Source of the DNA: DRQF01 sp964559135
GTDB lineage: Bacteria > Planctomycetota > GCA-002687715 > DRQF01
Assembly (NCBI GenBank): GCA_964559135.1
Contig: CAZLGG010000067.1
Location: 1-22,190 of the forward strand
Direction of reading: 5' to 3'
DNA: 22,190 bases
The translations under genes were made by a program, and so were the position numbers. The stretch's first letter is position 1, and the number at the start of each line of letters is the position of its first letter. Below the pieces are notes generated by a model. The model saw only the letters and a program-made list of their open reading frames with translations, did no database searches and was not told the DNA's origin. This document shows, one piece after another, positions 1 through 8,613 of this stretch.

Positions 1-1794
1 CGGGAACTCCCGGTCGAGGGCGCGACAGAGATCTTCGTCGACTTCGAGGGCGGCAGCTCGCACGTCCAGATCGTAGCCCCCTCCGGTGAGGGCCATCTCC
101 ATATCGACGAGCCCCGACACTTGAATCCTGGCATCGCCTCGTTTCGCGATGAGTCCCTTGATGCGAGTGCCCTCGTCGCCGCCGAAGACAAGCTGCCCCC
201 GAATGTCCTCGAGCTCGAGCGGGATGCGTTCGGGAACGGCGCGGCACCCCTTCAGGTCGGCGGTGACTTTCACGTCCGGGCCACCAGGGTCCCCTTGAGG
301 GAGAAGGATGCGGAGGTCCAGATCGAAGGGGCCGGAGGGCTGATAGGCATCGAACACCGCCTGATCGTCCGGCGGGAGCGCGTCGTGAAGTGTCTTATCC
401 AAACGGAGGTCGTGCCCTTGGATGTGTACGTCGTAGCCAAACGAGTTTTTTCCGTACCAGACGAACCCCCCGGCCACCAAGTCCTGATCCCTCGCCTTCG
501 GCCGAATGTCGCTGAATCGGAGAGAGTCGTTCGAGATGTGGACCGTCCCCGTGACGTCCTTCAGCGGGTAGGGATAGCCGTCGGCGCCATCCTCCTCGAA
601 CCCCCGATAGGCGAGATCGGCGCCGTTGAAATGCACGGTGATGTCGACCGCCACGCGGTGATTGTCGCCGTCCGGCCATGCAAGCCGAAAATCGGCGTCG
701 ATCTCGCCCTCGGCGCTGATGGCTCGCAAGACGTCGCTGACTTCGGGAAAGGGCTTGGGGTAGTTTCCAAGGTCCGTGTTGAACTGCTCTCCAAGAAGCA
801 GCCCGCGAAAACTCCCCGCGCACCGACCGGGCAGTCCATCCTTGGACAGGTCGAGCTGGAGGTCGTTGACCTCCACATTGGCCCCATCCAGCCGGAAGAA
901 GAGGTTCCCCTCCAGCTCGATCCGACTCCGATCATCGAGTACGAAGACTCCGTCCAGGTCCGTGACGTGGCCGGGCCACTCGCCGTATTGCAACCCGACG
1001 CCGCGCGCCTCGATCCGCGCCGTCCAAGAGATCGACTCCTTGAGATCGCGGGCACTGAGATCGAGTTGGAGGTCGAACAACCCCTCCTGGCGAAGGTTCT
1101 TGAGAGCCGCGCGGAGGTCGTCATGGAAGCCCGCCAGCAAGGCCGGCTCCAAGCGGAATCCGGGGCGCTTGACCTTGCCCCTCATCCTCGCCTCGCCGAA
1201 TTCACCTTGAATGGAAAAGGCGCCGTACCTGGGGTCGTCGATCCCGCCCGAAACCCGATAGGGGAAATCCCTCGAGCGGGTCGGCACGAGATCGAGAGCG
1301 ATCCCCGAAACGTGTCCCACATGGTCCTTCTTGAAGAATGGAGCGTTCTCGATCACGACGTTCATGTCGCGGATGCCGATCGGCGGGATGTTCAGTTCGC
1401 CGGAGAAGGGCTTGTCCGCCTTCAGGATGGATGGGAATCGGAGCTCTCCGCCCTCATTCCACTTGAGGTGAAGCGTCGGCCCCTCGATCTCGATCCGCTC
1501 CACTTGCGGTTTACCGCGAATCATTCCGGAAAGACCCAGATGAACGGTCACCGACTTGCACTCGAAGAGCAAATCCCGCGTCCTCTTTCCCCGCCGCATC
1601 GTGATCCCCGAGATGCGGATCGCCGTCGGAGAGATGGGCTCGATGCTCCGGTAGTCGACGGAGAGCCGGACATTGTCGTTGATCAATCGGGTCAAAACGC
1701 CGGAAAGTTTTTCCGGGCGCAAAAGGAGGCTCGCGTCCAACGCGACCAACCCCACGAGGAATACGAACGTGGCCAGAAAGGCGTATCGCCGCAT
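1..1794 (-). CDS. AsmA-like membrane-anchored protein, partial (3' end outside window)
   Basis: The minus-strand frame is open for 598 codons from an ATG at 1794 to the window edge, so the C-terminus is missing. A GAGGAG Shine-Dalgarno sits a few bases upstream of the ATG. The protein begins MRRYAFLATF with one hydrophobic segment (about residues 5-25) and then a long, repetitive beta-rich region. Short units of the type 'VERIEIEGPTLHLKW', 'RISGITMRRG' and 'IRDMNVVIENAPF' recur. This layout is typical of AsmA/TamB-like proteins, inner-membrane-anchored periplasmic proteins thought to help move lipids to, or maintain, the outer membrane. The family call rests on architecture only; no catalytic motif is visible. 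It lies downstream of alr on the same strand, separated by 273 bp. A long plus-strand frame over the same DNA is a high-GC shadow. Confidence 0.6.
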   Translation of the reverse strand, partial: MRRYAFLATFVFLVGLVALDASLLLRPEKLSGVLTRLINDNVRLSVDYRSIEPISPTAIRISGITMRRGKRTRDLLFECKSVTVHLGLSGMIRGKPQVERIEIEGPTLHLKWNEGGELRFPSILKADKPFSGELNIPPIGIRDMNVVIENAPFFKKDHVGHVSGIALDLVPTRSRDFPYRVSGGIDDPRYGAFSIQGEFGEARMRGKVKRPGFRLEPALLAGFHDDLRAALKNLRQEGLFDLQLDLSARDLKESISWTARIEARGVGLQYGEWPGHVTDLDGVFVLDDRSRIELEGNLFFRLDGANVEVNDLQLDLSKDGLPGRCAGSFRGLLLGEQFNTDLGNYPKPFPEVSDVLRAISAEGEIDADFRLAWPDGDNHRVAVDITVHFNGADLAYRGFEEDGADGYPYPLKDVTGTVHISNDSLRFSDIRPKARDQDLVAGGFVWYGKNSFGYDVHIQGHDLRLDKTLHDALPPDDQAVFDAYQPSGPFDLDLRILLPQGDPGGPDVKVTADLKGCRAVPERIPLELEDIRGQLVFGGDEGTRIKGLIAKRGDARIQVSGLVDMEMALTGGGYDLDVRAAALEVDEDLCRALDREFP

Positions 1795-2067
1795 AGACTC
1801 CTCGGACCTCCCCTTTTCAGCCGCGTGGCATTCCGCCCGCTCCGTCGGGCCTTCTCATGGTAGGGAGCCCCGCCCCCCGGAGCAATCGAATTCGCCCTCG
1901 GACATCGGCCGTCGAGCTCGGTCCGATCACGGCGATGACGAAGACAGAGGGCAAGTCGCCCGCCGACACCCGCGGCCTTGGCGAGGTCAAGGCGACCGAC
2001 TCGACCCGGGATCGCTCTTCTCCCCTCGGTATCGACGCTGAAAGGGGATGCGCGTCTTGCAACCGGA

Positions 2068-3198
2068 TCATGGATGAGGGTAGACGCGGTGGACGCGGCG
2101 GCCGATGCCGCAGGTGACGGCGTAGGGGCTGGAGCGGGCTTTTTCGGCAAGCGTCTTGAGGGGGGCCTCGCCCATCACGTCGCGACCGAAGACCAGGGCG
2201 ACGTCTCCGGTGCGGCAGCCGGGGATGTGGGTGACGTCGACGGTGGTGTAGTCCATGGAGACGGCGCCGCGAATCGGAGCTCTTCGGCCGTGAATGAGCA
2301 CGAAACCGTCCGGACTGGCGCCCGCGGGGAGACCGTCGTGATAGCCCACGGGCAAGACCGCCAAGCGGGTCGGCGCCGACGTGACATAGCGGCCGTCATA
2401 TCCGACCGAGGTGCCCGCCGGAACGTCCTTCATGAAGAGGACCTGGCTGCGGAGACTCATGACGGGTTCGAAGGGTGTCTCCACATCGCCTGGACCGGGA
2501 ATGCCGTAGAGAGACGCACCCACCCGGACGGCGGTGGACACCGATTCCTGGACGAGTGGATTCCACGCCGCGGCCGAGTTGCGACAGTGGACCCAGGGGA
2601 TGGGCCCCACGCACTCGGTGAGTTGGCGATGCACGTCCTCGAAGATCGCGAGCTGCCGATTGGACTCCTCGTGTCGGTCCAGGCGACTCGTCGCCAGGTG
2701 GGTCGAGAGTCCTTCCAGAAGCAGATGGGGGGACCGGTGGACGAAATCCGCCACTTCCAGCGCCCGCTCGGGCATGAGGCCCAGGCGGCTCATTCCCGTA
2801 TCCACTTTCAGGTGCACGGGATGGATCCGTCCCTGCCTGGCCGCCTCCGCCTCGAGGCTCGCCGCGCGATCGAAAGAGTGGATCGTCGTGCGGATTTCGT
2901 TGGCGACGACCGCCTCCGCCTCGCCGTCGATGATGGCTCCCAAGATGAGGATCGGGAGCGCGATGCCCGCCTGAATCAGCTCCAAGGCCTCTCTCGAGTC
3001 ACCGACCCCCAGCATGGCCGCGCCCGAGGCTTCGAGAACACGGGCCACCGGAACGGCCCCGTGACCGTAGGCATCCGCCTTGATCACCGCGATGAGGTCC
3101 AGCGTCGGACGGCGGGCGCGCACGGCCCGAAGATTGCGCGCAAGAGCATGGAGGTCCACCTCGACCCAGGTCCGCATTGGGGGTTTCGCTCTTGCCAT
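2068..3198 (-). CDS. alr: Alanine racemase
   Basis: This is a PLP-dependent, fold-type III enzyme that interconverts L- and D-alanine, supplying D-Ala for peptidoglycan in the cytoplasm. The 376-residue product has the usual length. The N-terminal TIM barrel carries the PLP-lysine motif AVIKADAYGHG (Lys40). The second catalytic base is the Tyr in VGYDGRY (Tyr267). 'KVDTGMSRLG' and the C-terminal 'RGAVSMDYTTVDVT' are also typical. The ATG at 3198 is used; a second ATG at 3177 (before RTWVEVDL) is an alternative because neither has a strong Shine-Dalgarno. It is divergent from the FG-GAP gene. Its TGA overlaps the ATG of an 84-codon frame (ATGA at 2071-2068) that I do not regard as proven. Confidence 0.95.
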   Translation of the reverse strand: MARAKPPMRTWVEVDLHALARNLRAVRARRPTLDLIAVIKADAYGHGAVPVARVLEASGAAMLGVGDSREALELIQAGIALPILILGAIIDGEAEAVVANEIRTTIHSFDRAASLEAEAARQGRIHPVHLKVDTGMSRLGLMPERALEVADFVHRSPHLLLEGLSTHLATSRLDRHEESNRQLAIFEDVHRQLTECVGPIPWVHCRNSAAAWNPLVQESVSTAVRVGASLYGIPGPGDVETPFEPVMSLRSQVLFMKDVPAGTSVGYDGRYVTSAPTRLAVLPVGYHDGLPAGASPDGFVLIHGRRAPIRGAVSMDYTTVDVTHIPGCRTGDVALVFGRDVMGEAPLKTLAEKARSSPYAVTCGIGRRVHRVYPHP

Positions 3199-3344
3199 GG
3201 CCTGTCGAGTGTATCCCCAGGGAGGGTCAAAGAGCCCTTCGAACCGGTCAGTGCTTGCAATTTGCAGCCTCGATCCCTAGGCTTTGTGTCGCGCCCCCAC
3301 TTGTCGTTTCAACTCCAACTCGTCCACGTCGAGGAAACACATCG
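3199..3344. promoter_or_regulatory. Divergent intergenic region between alr and the FG-GAP gene
   Basis: These 146 bp separate two genes read outward, so they must hold the promoters of both unless alr is transcribed from elsewhere. On the plus strand a weak -35-like TTGCAA (3255-3260) lies 17 bp before TAGGCT (3278-3283). It overlaps a short palindrome, TGCAA-T-TTGCA (3256-3266). The match to sigma-70 consensus is poor and the assignment is tentative. A GAGGAA Shine-Dalgarno at 3331-3336 serves the ATG at 3345. Confidence 0.3.
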
Positions 3345-5390
3345 ATGCGATTCAAAATTTCCGCGCCCACCCTTGCGGCCTTGGGCTTCATCATGGTCAC
3401 GGCTCTGCCCGCTGTCGCTCAAAAGCGAGCTCCGTGGGATACGTTCTTCACGGCCCAGACAGGACAACAAACGACCTACATGCGGAATCCCTTTGGAGGA
3501 TTCTGCGGCGTCCCCGTCGAGATCGGTGACTTCGACAACGACGGATTCGCCGACTATGCCGTATCACCGATTCTCACCGACAGCGGTCCCACCTTCAGCC
3601 GCATGGACTCGGGCGAGATCGTCATCTTCAAGGGGACCGGCAGCATCGGGGGCATCATCGATTATGCCAGCAACCCTCCGGGCCAACCGTTGCTCACCAT
3701 CTACGGCGCTCAACCCTTCGACTACGCAGGCACGGAGCTGTATTCCGCCGACGTCACCGGCGACGGCATCGTCGATCTTCTGATCGGAGCCTCGGGCGCC
3801 GACCCCAACGGCAAGACCGTGGCGGGAGCGGCCTACATCATTCCCGGCGGCGCCAACTTCCAAGGCGTGGTCGACCTCGCGAATCCCCCGGCCTGGATTC
3901 ACGTCTTCCAGGGGATCGACGCTTTCGACCGTTTCGGATTCTGGGTGGAAGCCGGCGACTTCGACGGAGACGGCTTCGACGATTTCCTCGTCTCGGCCGA
4001 TGACGGCAACGGACCCACGAACGGCGAGATCGATCGTGGTGAGGCCTACTGCATCTATGGAGGCCAGACCTTCCCGGCTCTCGTCGACATGGCGAACCCA
4101 CCGGCCACCCTCCAATTCACCACGATCTATGGTGAGGACAACAATGATCAACTGGGTTCCTCCATGCACAGTCGCGACATCGATGGAGACGGCTTCGAAG
4201 AAATCATCGTCTCCGCCGCTCTGAACCGGGCCATCGCGGCCAATACGGGCGCGGCCTTCGTAGGGGGCGATGGGCCCGGAAACTCCCGTCCTCGTTGCGG
4301 CGACACCTACATCGTGTGGGGGCGCGCTGGACGCCCGGCCGTCATCGACCTTTCGAACCCGGGCCCGATGTTGGCCGCGGGCGACCTCACCATCGTCTAC
4401 GGCGCCGATTCCGGCGACGTCCTCGGTGAAGAAACATCCTCCGGCGACCTCGACGGCGACGGTTTCCCCGAGGTCATCCTGGGTGCGCTCACCGCGGACG
4501 GTTTCAACAATGCGTTTTCCAACGCGGGCGACGCCGTCGTGATCTACGGAGGACCGGGGCTGCGCGGTCAGGTTCTCGACATGGCCTCCTTGCCCGCCGG
4601 CACGGTGACGATCCACGGCGCCGCCGCCGGCGACATCGCGGCCGACACGCTTTCGGCCGCCGACGTCAACATGGACGGTTTCGAAGACCTCCTCATGGCG
4701 GTCCCCTCGGGCGACGTCACCCGATTCGGCAGCAACGTGAACGCCGCCGGCTCGGTCACGGTCCTCTACGGGGGTCCCGTGCGCTGGCCCTCCGAAGTAC
4801 TGTTGGCGAACATGAACGCGACGACCGACATTCCTTCTCGGGAGGCCTGGGGCGCCGACGCCGGCGACCTCACGGGCTACTCGATGGAGGCCGGGGACAT
4901 CGACGGCGACGGGTTCGCGGACGTGTTCCCCAACGCGATGCGCGGCGACGGCTTCGGCAACGTGCTGCAGGACGCGGGAGATGTGGTCATCGTCAGCGGT
5001 CAGCGCTTCTCCCGGGGTATCGTCACGCTCGCCAACCGCCCCAAGCTGGGCACCACCGTCTTTTTCAACTTGGTCGGTGAACCGAACGACCTCTATGGGG
5101 TCGCTTTCTCGGGCGCGGCGATGCCGCCCCAGACGGTCCCCACGACATCCGACCTGCTGTACCTGGCCCCGGATGGCCTGTTCGCATTGACGACGCAGAC
5201 CCCGTTGCCCGCCTTCATCGGCTTCACGGGCACGACGGACGGGGACGGGAAGGCGACGTACGGGCTCGCCCTTCCCAACGTTCCCGCCTTCGCGGGAATT
5301 CGCCTCTACACGGCCTTCGTCACCATCGACCCCATGGCGCTGCAGGTGGACACGGTTTCCGGAACCACGAGTTTCGTCCTGGAACTCTGA
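3345..5390 (+). CDS. Secreted FG-GAP repeat (integrin-alpha-like beta-propeller) protein
   Basis: The product has 681 residues. The start is the ATG at 3345, behind GAGGAA, because it begins a clear Sec signal peptide (MRFKISAPTLAALGFIMVTA, likely cleaved after AVA before QKRAPW); the frame stays open further upstream but into alr. Seven FG-GAP units with Ca-binding D-x-D-x-D-G loops follow, starting near residues 62, 136, 205, 278, 368, 440 and 518 (for example DFDNDGFAD, DIDGDGFEE, DLDGDGFPE). Seven units would close a beta-propeller. The remaining roughly 120 residues form a separate beta-rich C-terminal domain ending 'SGTTSFVLEL', a style often seen in exported Planctomycetota proteins. 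No enzyme motif is visible; a surface binding or structural role is inferred. It is the only plus-strand gene between two minus-strand blocks. Confidence 0.85.
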   Translation: MRFKISAPTLAALGFIMVTALPAVAQKRAPWDTFFTAQTGQQTTYMRNPFGGFCGVPVEIGDFDNDGFADYAVSPILTDSGPTFSRMDSGEIVIFKGTGSIGGIIDYASNPPGQPLLTIYGAQPFDYAGTELYSADVTGDGIVDLLIGASGADPNGKTVAGAAYIIPGGANFQGVVDLANPPAWIHVFQGIDAFDRFGFWVEAGDFDGDGFDDFLVSADDGNGPTNGEIDRGEAYCIYGGQTFPALVDMANPPATLQFTTIYGEDNNDQLGSSMHSRDIDGDGFEEIIVSAALNRAIAANTGAAFVGGDGPGNSRPRCGDTYIVWGRAGRPAVIDLSNPGPMLAAGDLTIVYGADSGDVLGEETSSGDLDGDGFPEVILGALTADGFNNAFSNAGDAVVIYGGPGLRGQVLDMASLPAGTVTIHGAAAGDIAADTLSAADVNMDGFEDLLMAVPSGDVTRFGSNVNAAGSVTVLYGGPVRWPSEVLLANMNATTDIPSREAWGADAGDLTGYSMEAGDIDGDGFADVFPNAMRGDGFGNVLQDAGDVVIVSGQRFSRGIVTLANRPKLGTTVFFNLVGEPNDLYGVAFSGAAMPPQTVPTTSDLLYLAPDGLFALTTQTPLPAFIGFTGTTDGDGKATYGLALPNVPAFAGIRLYTAFVTIDPMALQVDTVSGTTSFVLEL

Positions 5391-5406
5391 CTTTCGATCT
5401 TCGGAG

Positions 5407-5437
5407 CGCGGCGGTGGCCCCCTCGGCCGCCGCCGCG
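5407..5437. terminator. GC-rich hairpin between convergent genes (probable bidirectional terminator)
   Basis: The arms 5407-5419 and 5425-5437 pair over 13 bp with one G-U wobble, around a 5-nt loop (CCCTC). It lies between the stop of the FG-GAP gene and the stop of the convergent M28 gene, where a shared terminator is expected. The following T tract is short (GGGTTTCTC on the plus strand), so it is not a textbook rho-independent terminator. Confidence 0.5.
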
Positions 5438-5443
5438 GGTTTC

Positions 5444-7192
5444 TCATGGGGCCGACGGAACCGCCGACCGCTCTGCCCAGTGTCGGCGAGCCGTGGCGAT
5501 GAGGGCCTCGAGCGCCGGATCGGGTCCGCCGCAGGGCAGCGTTGCCACGGACTCCATGGCCTGGTCGTACCAACGCACCCAACGCTCTTTCAGGCGTGCC
5601 TCCTCCGCCAGCACTTCCGCGTCGCCCGGATGCAGAGCGATGCGTCGTCGTCGGACTCGGGCCTCTCGCGCCAGCCGCTGCTTCGCCGCCGTTTCCACCA
5701 GTCTCAAGACATCCCGGGCTGTCGCCATGTCCGCCGAAGCGAGCTCGAGAGCCAATCGCTCGTGGACCGCCGCAACGTTGCGCATCGTCAGGGTGCTCAC
5801 CTTGTCCGGCGTGTCCAGATTCGTCGAGAGAAACATGTCGACCCAGTGCCAGGAGAGAACAGCCGGTATCCCCGCGGCAAGATACTCGTCGTGATCACTG
5901 CCCCCCTCGAAGGGGTTTTGATGAACCTTCCAACCAGTCTTCGCGCTTTGATGCCGGATGACGTCCCAGGCGAGATCGTTGAGGTAGTGCCCTCGCGCCC
6001 TCTCCTCGTCCAACGGGCGAAAACCCCATCCGCTGGGGGTGTCCTCGGGGTCGCGTTCATCGAGAGGGCGGGGCGATCCCGACGCGGGATCAGGCATCCG
6101 CTCCAATCGGTAGACACCTCCGGTCTGAGTGGTGTCCTCGCCCGTCATGTCCGCGTTGATCATGGCGAAGACGACGATGCCCCGGCGGCGCGCCTCGGCG
6201 AGCCACATCTTGGAACCCTCGTGCTCGGCACCGAAGAGAAAGGTGATGGTCCTCCGGGGCCGGGGCACGACACCGGAAGCGATCTTCGCCGCAAGGATGC
6301 GCGCCAACTCCGCGTGCGTGGCGGCCCCCGAAGCGTTGTTGTTCGCGCCGGGCCGGTTGTTGTCCATGTGGGAGACGAGAACGACGTGCTCCCGGGCGTG
6401 ATCGGTGCCTGGGATTTCAGCCACGAGAACGCGCTGAGGAGACGCAGCGACTCGAGTTCGCGTTCGCACCCGCAGTCTCACGGGGCCGTGCGCGAGCCGT
6501 GCGCGAAGATCCGCCGCCAGTCGCGGCGAGATCTTCAAACCGAAGGATCGCCGAGCGCGCACGTCGGCCTCGTTGGAGAAGGGCAGGGAGCCGGTGAGGA
6601 CCATGTCGGGATACCTGGCGGCGAAGGCCGTCTGCATGAGACGATCGGAAATGACGCCGAGGGCGCCGCGGGCGGTGACGGCTAATCTGAACACGGCAGC
6701 CAACCGTCCGTGGGCCAAGACGATCCGACCCGCGACGCTTTTTCCCGCGTAGTCGGAATCCTCCACCCCCATCCCCACGTCGAGGAGAGGAGCCGTCACC
6801 CCATCCGCGGAGGTCGAGCCCGAGTAGCGAGCCACGAGAGTCGGGTTTTCGGGGTAGGCGTCGAGAAGGATGTCCTTCCCTCCCTCGACGAGGTGGAGCT
6901 CGCCCTCCAAAGGCGACCAGGCGACGGGCCGCAAGGTGAGAGGACCTTCGAGGAATGAGAGACGCCCGATTTTCGCGAAGCCGTTGCGCTCGAGATGCTC
7001 GCGGACCTTGTCCAAGGACTCGTCGAAGCCGGGATTCCCGCCGCCACGCTCCCGCCACCTGTCGCTCATGAAGCGCACGATCTCCATGGCGTCGTCACCG
7101 CGGAAGGACGTGTCCGCCGCGTCTTCAGTGGACCGGCATGCGGCGAGGAACAAGACGGGCGCGAGGATGAGGAACATGGCGATGCGGCTCAT
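5444..7192 (-). CDS. M28-family peptidase-like lipoprotein
   Basis: The product has 582 residues. The start is the ATG at 7192, behind GGAGA, because it gives a lipoprotein signal with lipobox FLAAC (Cys19); an upstream start would bury it. A PA-like insert (around 'YAGKSVAGRIVLAHGRLA') precedes the metallopeptidase fold. M28-type positions are visible: His275 in VLVSHMDNN, Asn285 in GANNNASG, Glu323-His324 in LFGAEHEGS, Asp348 in INADMTG, and His434 in GGSDHDEY followed by AGIPAV. The family normally has Asp at position 285 and Glu at 324, so two of five metal ligands look changed. The fold assignment is firm; activity is uncertain. A helical tail of about 110 residues follows. It is the last gene of the minus-strand run, 54 bp after glmM, and likely faces the periplasm from a membrane. 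Confidence 0.8.
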   Translation of the reverse strand: MSRIAMFLILAPVLFLAACRSTEDAADTSFRGDDAMEIVRFMSDRWRERGGGNPGFDESLDKVREHLERNGFAKIGRLSFLEGPLTLRPVAWSPLEGELHLVEGGKDILLDAYPENPTLVARYSGSTSADGVTAPLLDVGMGVEDSDYAGKSVAGRIVLAHGRLAAVFRLAVTARGALGVISDRLMQTAFAARYPDMVLTGSLPFSNEADVRARRSFGLKISPRLAADLRARLAHGPVRLRVRTRTRVAASPQRVLVAEIPGTDHAREHVVLVSHMDNNRPGANNNASGAATHAELARILAAKIASGVVPRPRRTITFLFGAEHEGSKMWLAEARRRGIVVFAMINADMTGEDTTQTGGVYRLERMPDPASGSPRPLDERDPEDTPSGWGFRPLDEERARGHYLNDLAWDVIRHQSAKTGWKVHQNPFEGGSDHDEYLAAGIPAVLSWHWVDMFLSTNLDTPDKVSTLTMRNVAAVHERLALELASADMATARDVLRLVETAAKQRLAREARVRRRRIALHPGDAEVLAEEARLKERWVRWYDQAMESVATLPCGGPDPALEALIATARRHWAERSAVPSAP

Positions 7193-7246
7193 GGCGGGTC
7201 TCCAACGACAACACCATGAGACTACCACGAGTCCACAGTTACAGGA

Positions 7247-8611
7247 TCAGGACCCGCCGAGCTCGCGGGCGAGAATTCCGGCCAGCTCCTCCGCGATCTC
7301 GCGGATGCGCTTCTCGTCGCGGCCTTCAACCATGACCCGCGCCAGCTTTTCGGTGCCCGAGTAGCGGACGAGGATGCGCCCTTCCGCGCCCAGCTCGACC
7401 TGGCGAGCGGCCAGCGGCTCCTGCAGGGCCTGGACCTCGGAAATGGGGGGTTTCTCGTGCACTTCGACGTTGACGAGGACCTGGGGAAACACCTCGAGAT
7501 CGGACGCCAGTTCAGAGAGGGTCTTGCCCTCGCGCCCCATGACCTCCATGACCTTGAGCGCGGTATAGAGACCGTCTCCGAACCAATTGGCTCCGTCGTG
7601 GAAGATGATGTGCCCGCTTTGCTCTCCCCCCAGCGGCGCGTCGGTGCTTTCCATTTTCTCCGCGACGTAGCGATCCCCCACCGGCGTCTGATGAACGACG
7701 ACTCCCCGCTCCGAGAGCAACGTGCGGAGGCCGAGGTTGCTCATGATGGTGGTGACCACTTCGCGCGGACGAGAGGACTCGAGGTGCTGCGCCAGGATCG
7801 CCAGCATGTGGTCACCATCGAGAACCCCGCCCTTTTCGTCCACGAGCAGAACACGATCGCCGTCGCCGTCGAGAGCCATCCCGAGAGAGGCGTCCGTCTC
7901 CTTCACGACGGGGGCCAGATCCGCCACCCAGAAGACGCCGGCCCCGTCGTTGATGTTGAGCCCGTCCGGTTGCGCATGGACCGCCGTCACGTCGGCGCCC
8001 AGGGCGGAAAGCACCCTCGGAGCGACGCGTGCTCCGGAACCGTGGGCGCAATCGACGACCACCTTCATGTCCCCGAGATCCAGGTCCTTGAAGAACTCCT
8101 CGACCATGGCGGCCAAGTAGATGTTTTCGCCCTCGGAGAAGGGGATCAGGCGACCGATGTCGCCGCCTGTCAACTCGACGTCGCGGCTTCCGGCCCTCTC
8201 GATGAGGTGTTCGATCTCGAGTTCCGCATCGTCCGACAGCTTGCGGCCGTCAGGGCCGAACAGCTTGATGCCGTTGTCCGGCATCGGATTGTGCGACGCG
8301 CTCACGACGATTCCCATGCTTGCCCCGAGGCGTCGAACCAAAAGGGCGCAGGCCGGTGTGGGAAGCACGCCCGCGTCTCGGACATCGACGCCGTGTGCCA
8401 AGAGCCCCCCCGCGAGGAGGCTGCCGATCATGGGGCCCGAGATGCGCGTATCCCGCACCAAAACGACGCTGGGTCGCCCGGGGCGGTCGTGGGTGGCGCG
8501 GATCAAGGCTCCGATAGCGTGACCGATTCGCAGAACCATGTCGGGCACGAGATGTCCCTGATTGGCCACATCGCGAATGCCGTCCGTGCCGAAATACCGG
8601 CGCTCGTGCAT
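7247..8611 (-). CDS. glmM: Phosphoglucosamine mutase
   Basis: GlmM converts glucosamine-6-phosphate to glucosamine-1-phosphate on the way to UDP-GlcNAc, the precursor of peptidoglycan and LPS. The 454-residue product has the full four-domain length. It opens with RYFGTDGIRD. The phosphorylated Ser106 lies in VVSASHNPMPDNGIK, the Mg-binding loop is DGDGDR (Asp248, 250, 252), the sugar-binding loop is GGEQSGH, and the C-terminal phosphate loop is RYSGTEKLARVMVEG. The ATG at 8611 is preferred (AGGA about 7 nt upstream); a TTG at 8617 overlapping the upstream stop is possible. It starts 2 nt after cdaR, the usual partner order for c-di-AMP loci. In Firmicutes GlmM binds and restrains CdaA, so the neighbourhood may be regulatory as well as metabolic. 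Confidence 0.95.
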   Translation of the reverse strand: MHERRYFGTDGIRDVANQGHLVPDMVLRIGHAIGALIRATHDRPGRPSVVLVRDTRISGPMIGSLLAGGLLAHGVDVRDAGVLPTPACALLVRRLGASMGIVVSASHNPMPDNGIKLFGPDGRKLSDDAELEIEHLIERAGSRDVELTGGDIGRLIPFSEGENIYLAAMVEEFFKDLDLGDMKVVVDCAHGSGARVAPRVLSALGADVTAVHAQPDGLNINDGAGVFWVADLAPVVKETDASLGMALDGDGDRVLLVDEKGGVLDGDHMLAILAQHLESSRPREVVTTIMSNLGLRTLLSERGVVVHQTPVGDRYVAEKMESTDAPLGGEQSGHIIFHDGANWFGDGLYTALKVMEVMGREGKTLSELASDLEVFPQVLVNVEVHEKPPISEVQALQEPLAARQVELGAEGRILVRYSGTEKLARVMVEGRDEKRIREIAEELAGILARELGGS

Positions 8612-8613
8612 GT

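Noticed and set aside
121..1863. 580-codon plus-strand frame over the AsmA-like gene
   Set aside because: It is antisense to a fully open minus-strand frame with membrane anchor, ribosome site and coherent beta-rich sequence. It is a high-GC shadow with no domain.
1817..2071. An 84-codon minus-strand frame whose ATG overlaps the alr stop (ATGA)
   Set aside because: The overlap is suggestive and third positions are GC-rich, but there is no recognisable domain, the composition is Arg/Pro/Gly-rich and ATGA overlaps arise easily. It would fill most of the 273-bp gap, so homologue conservation could reinstate it.
3564..5582. 672-codon minus-strand frame opposite the FG-GAP gene
   Set aside because: It is antisense to clear FG-GAP repeats; its Val/Gly/Asp/Arg-rich repeats simply mirror the DxDxDG codons.
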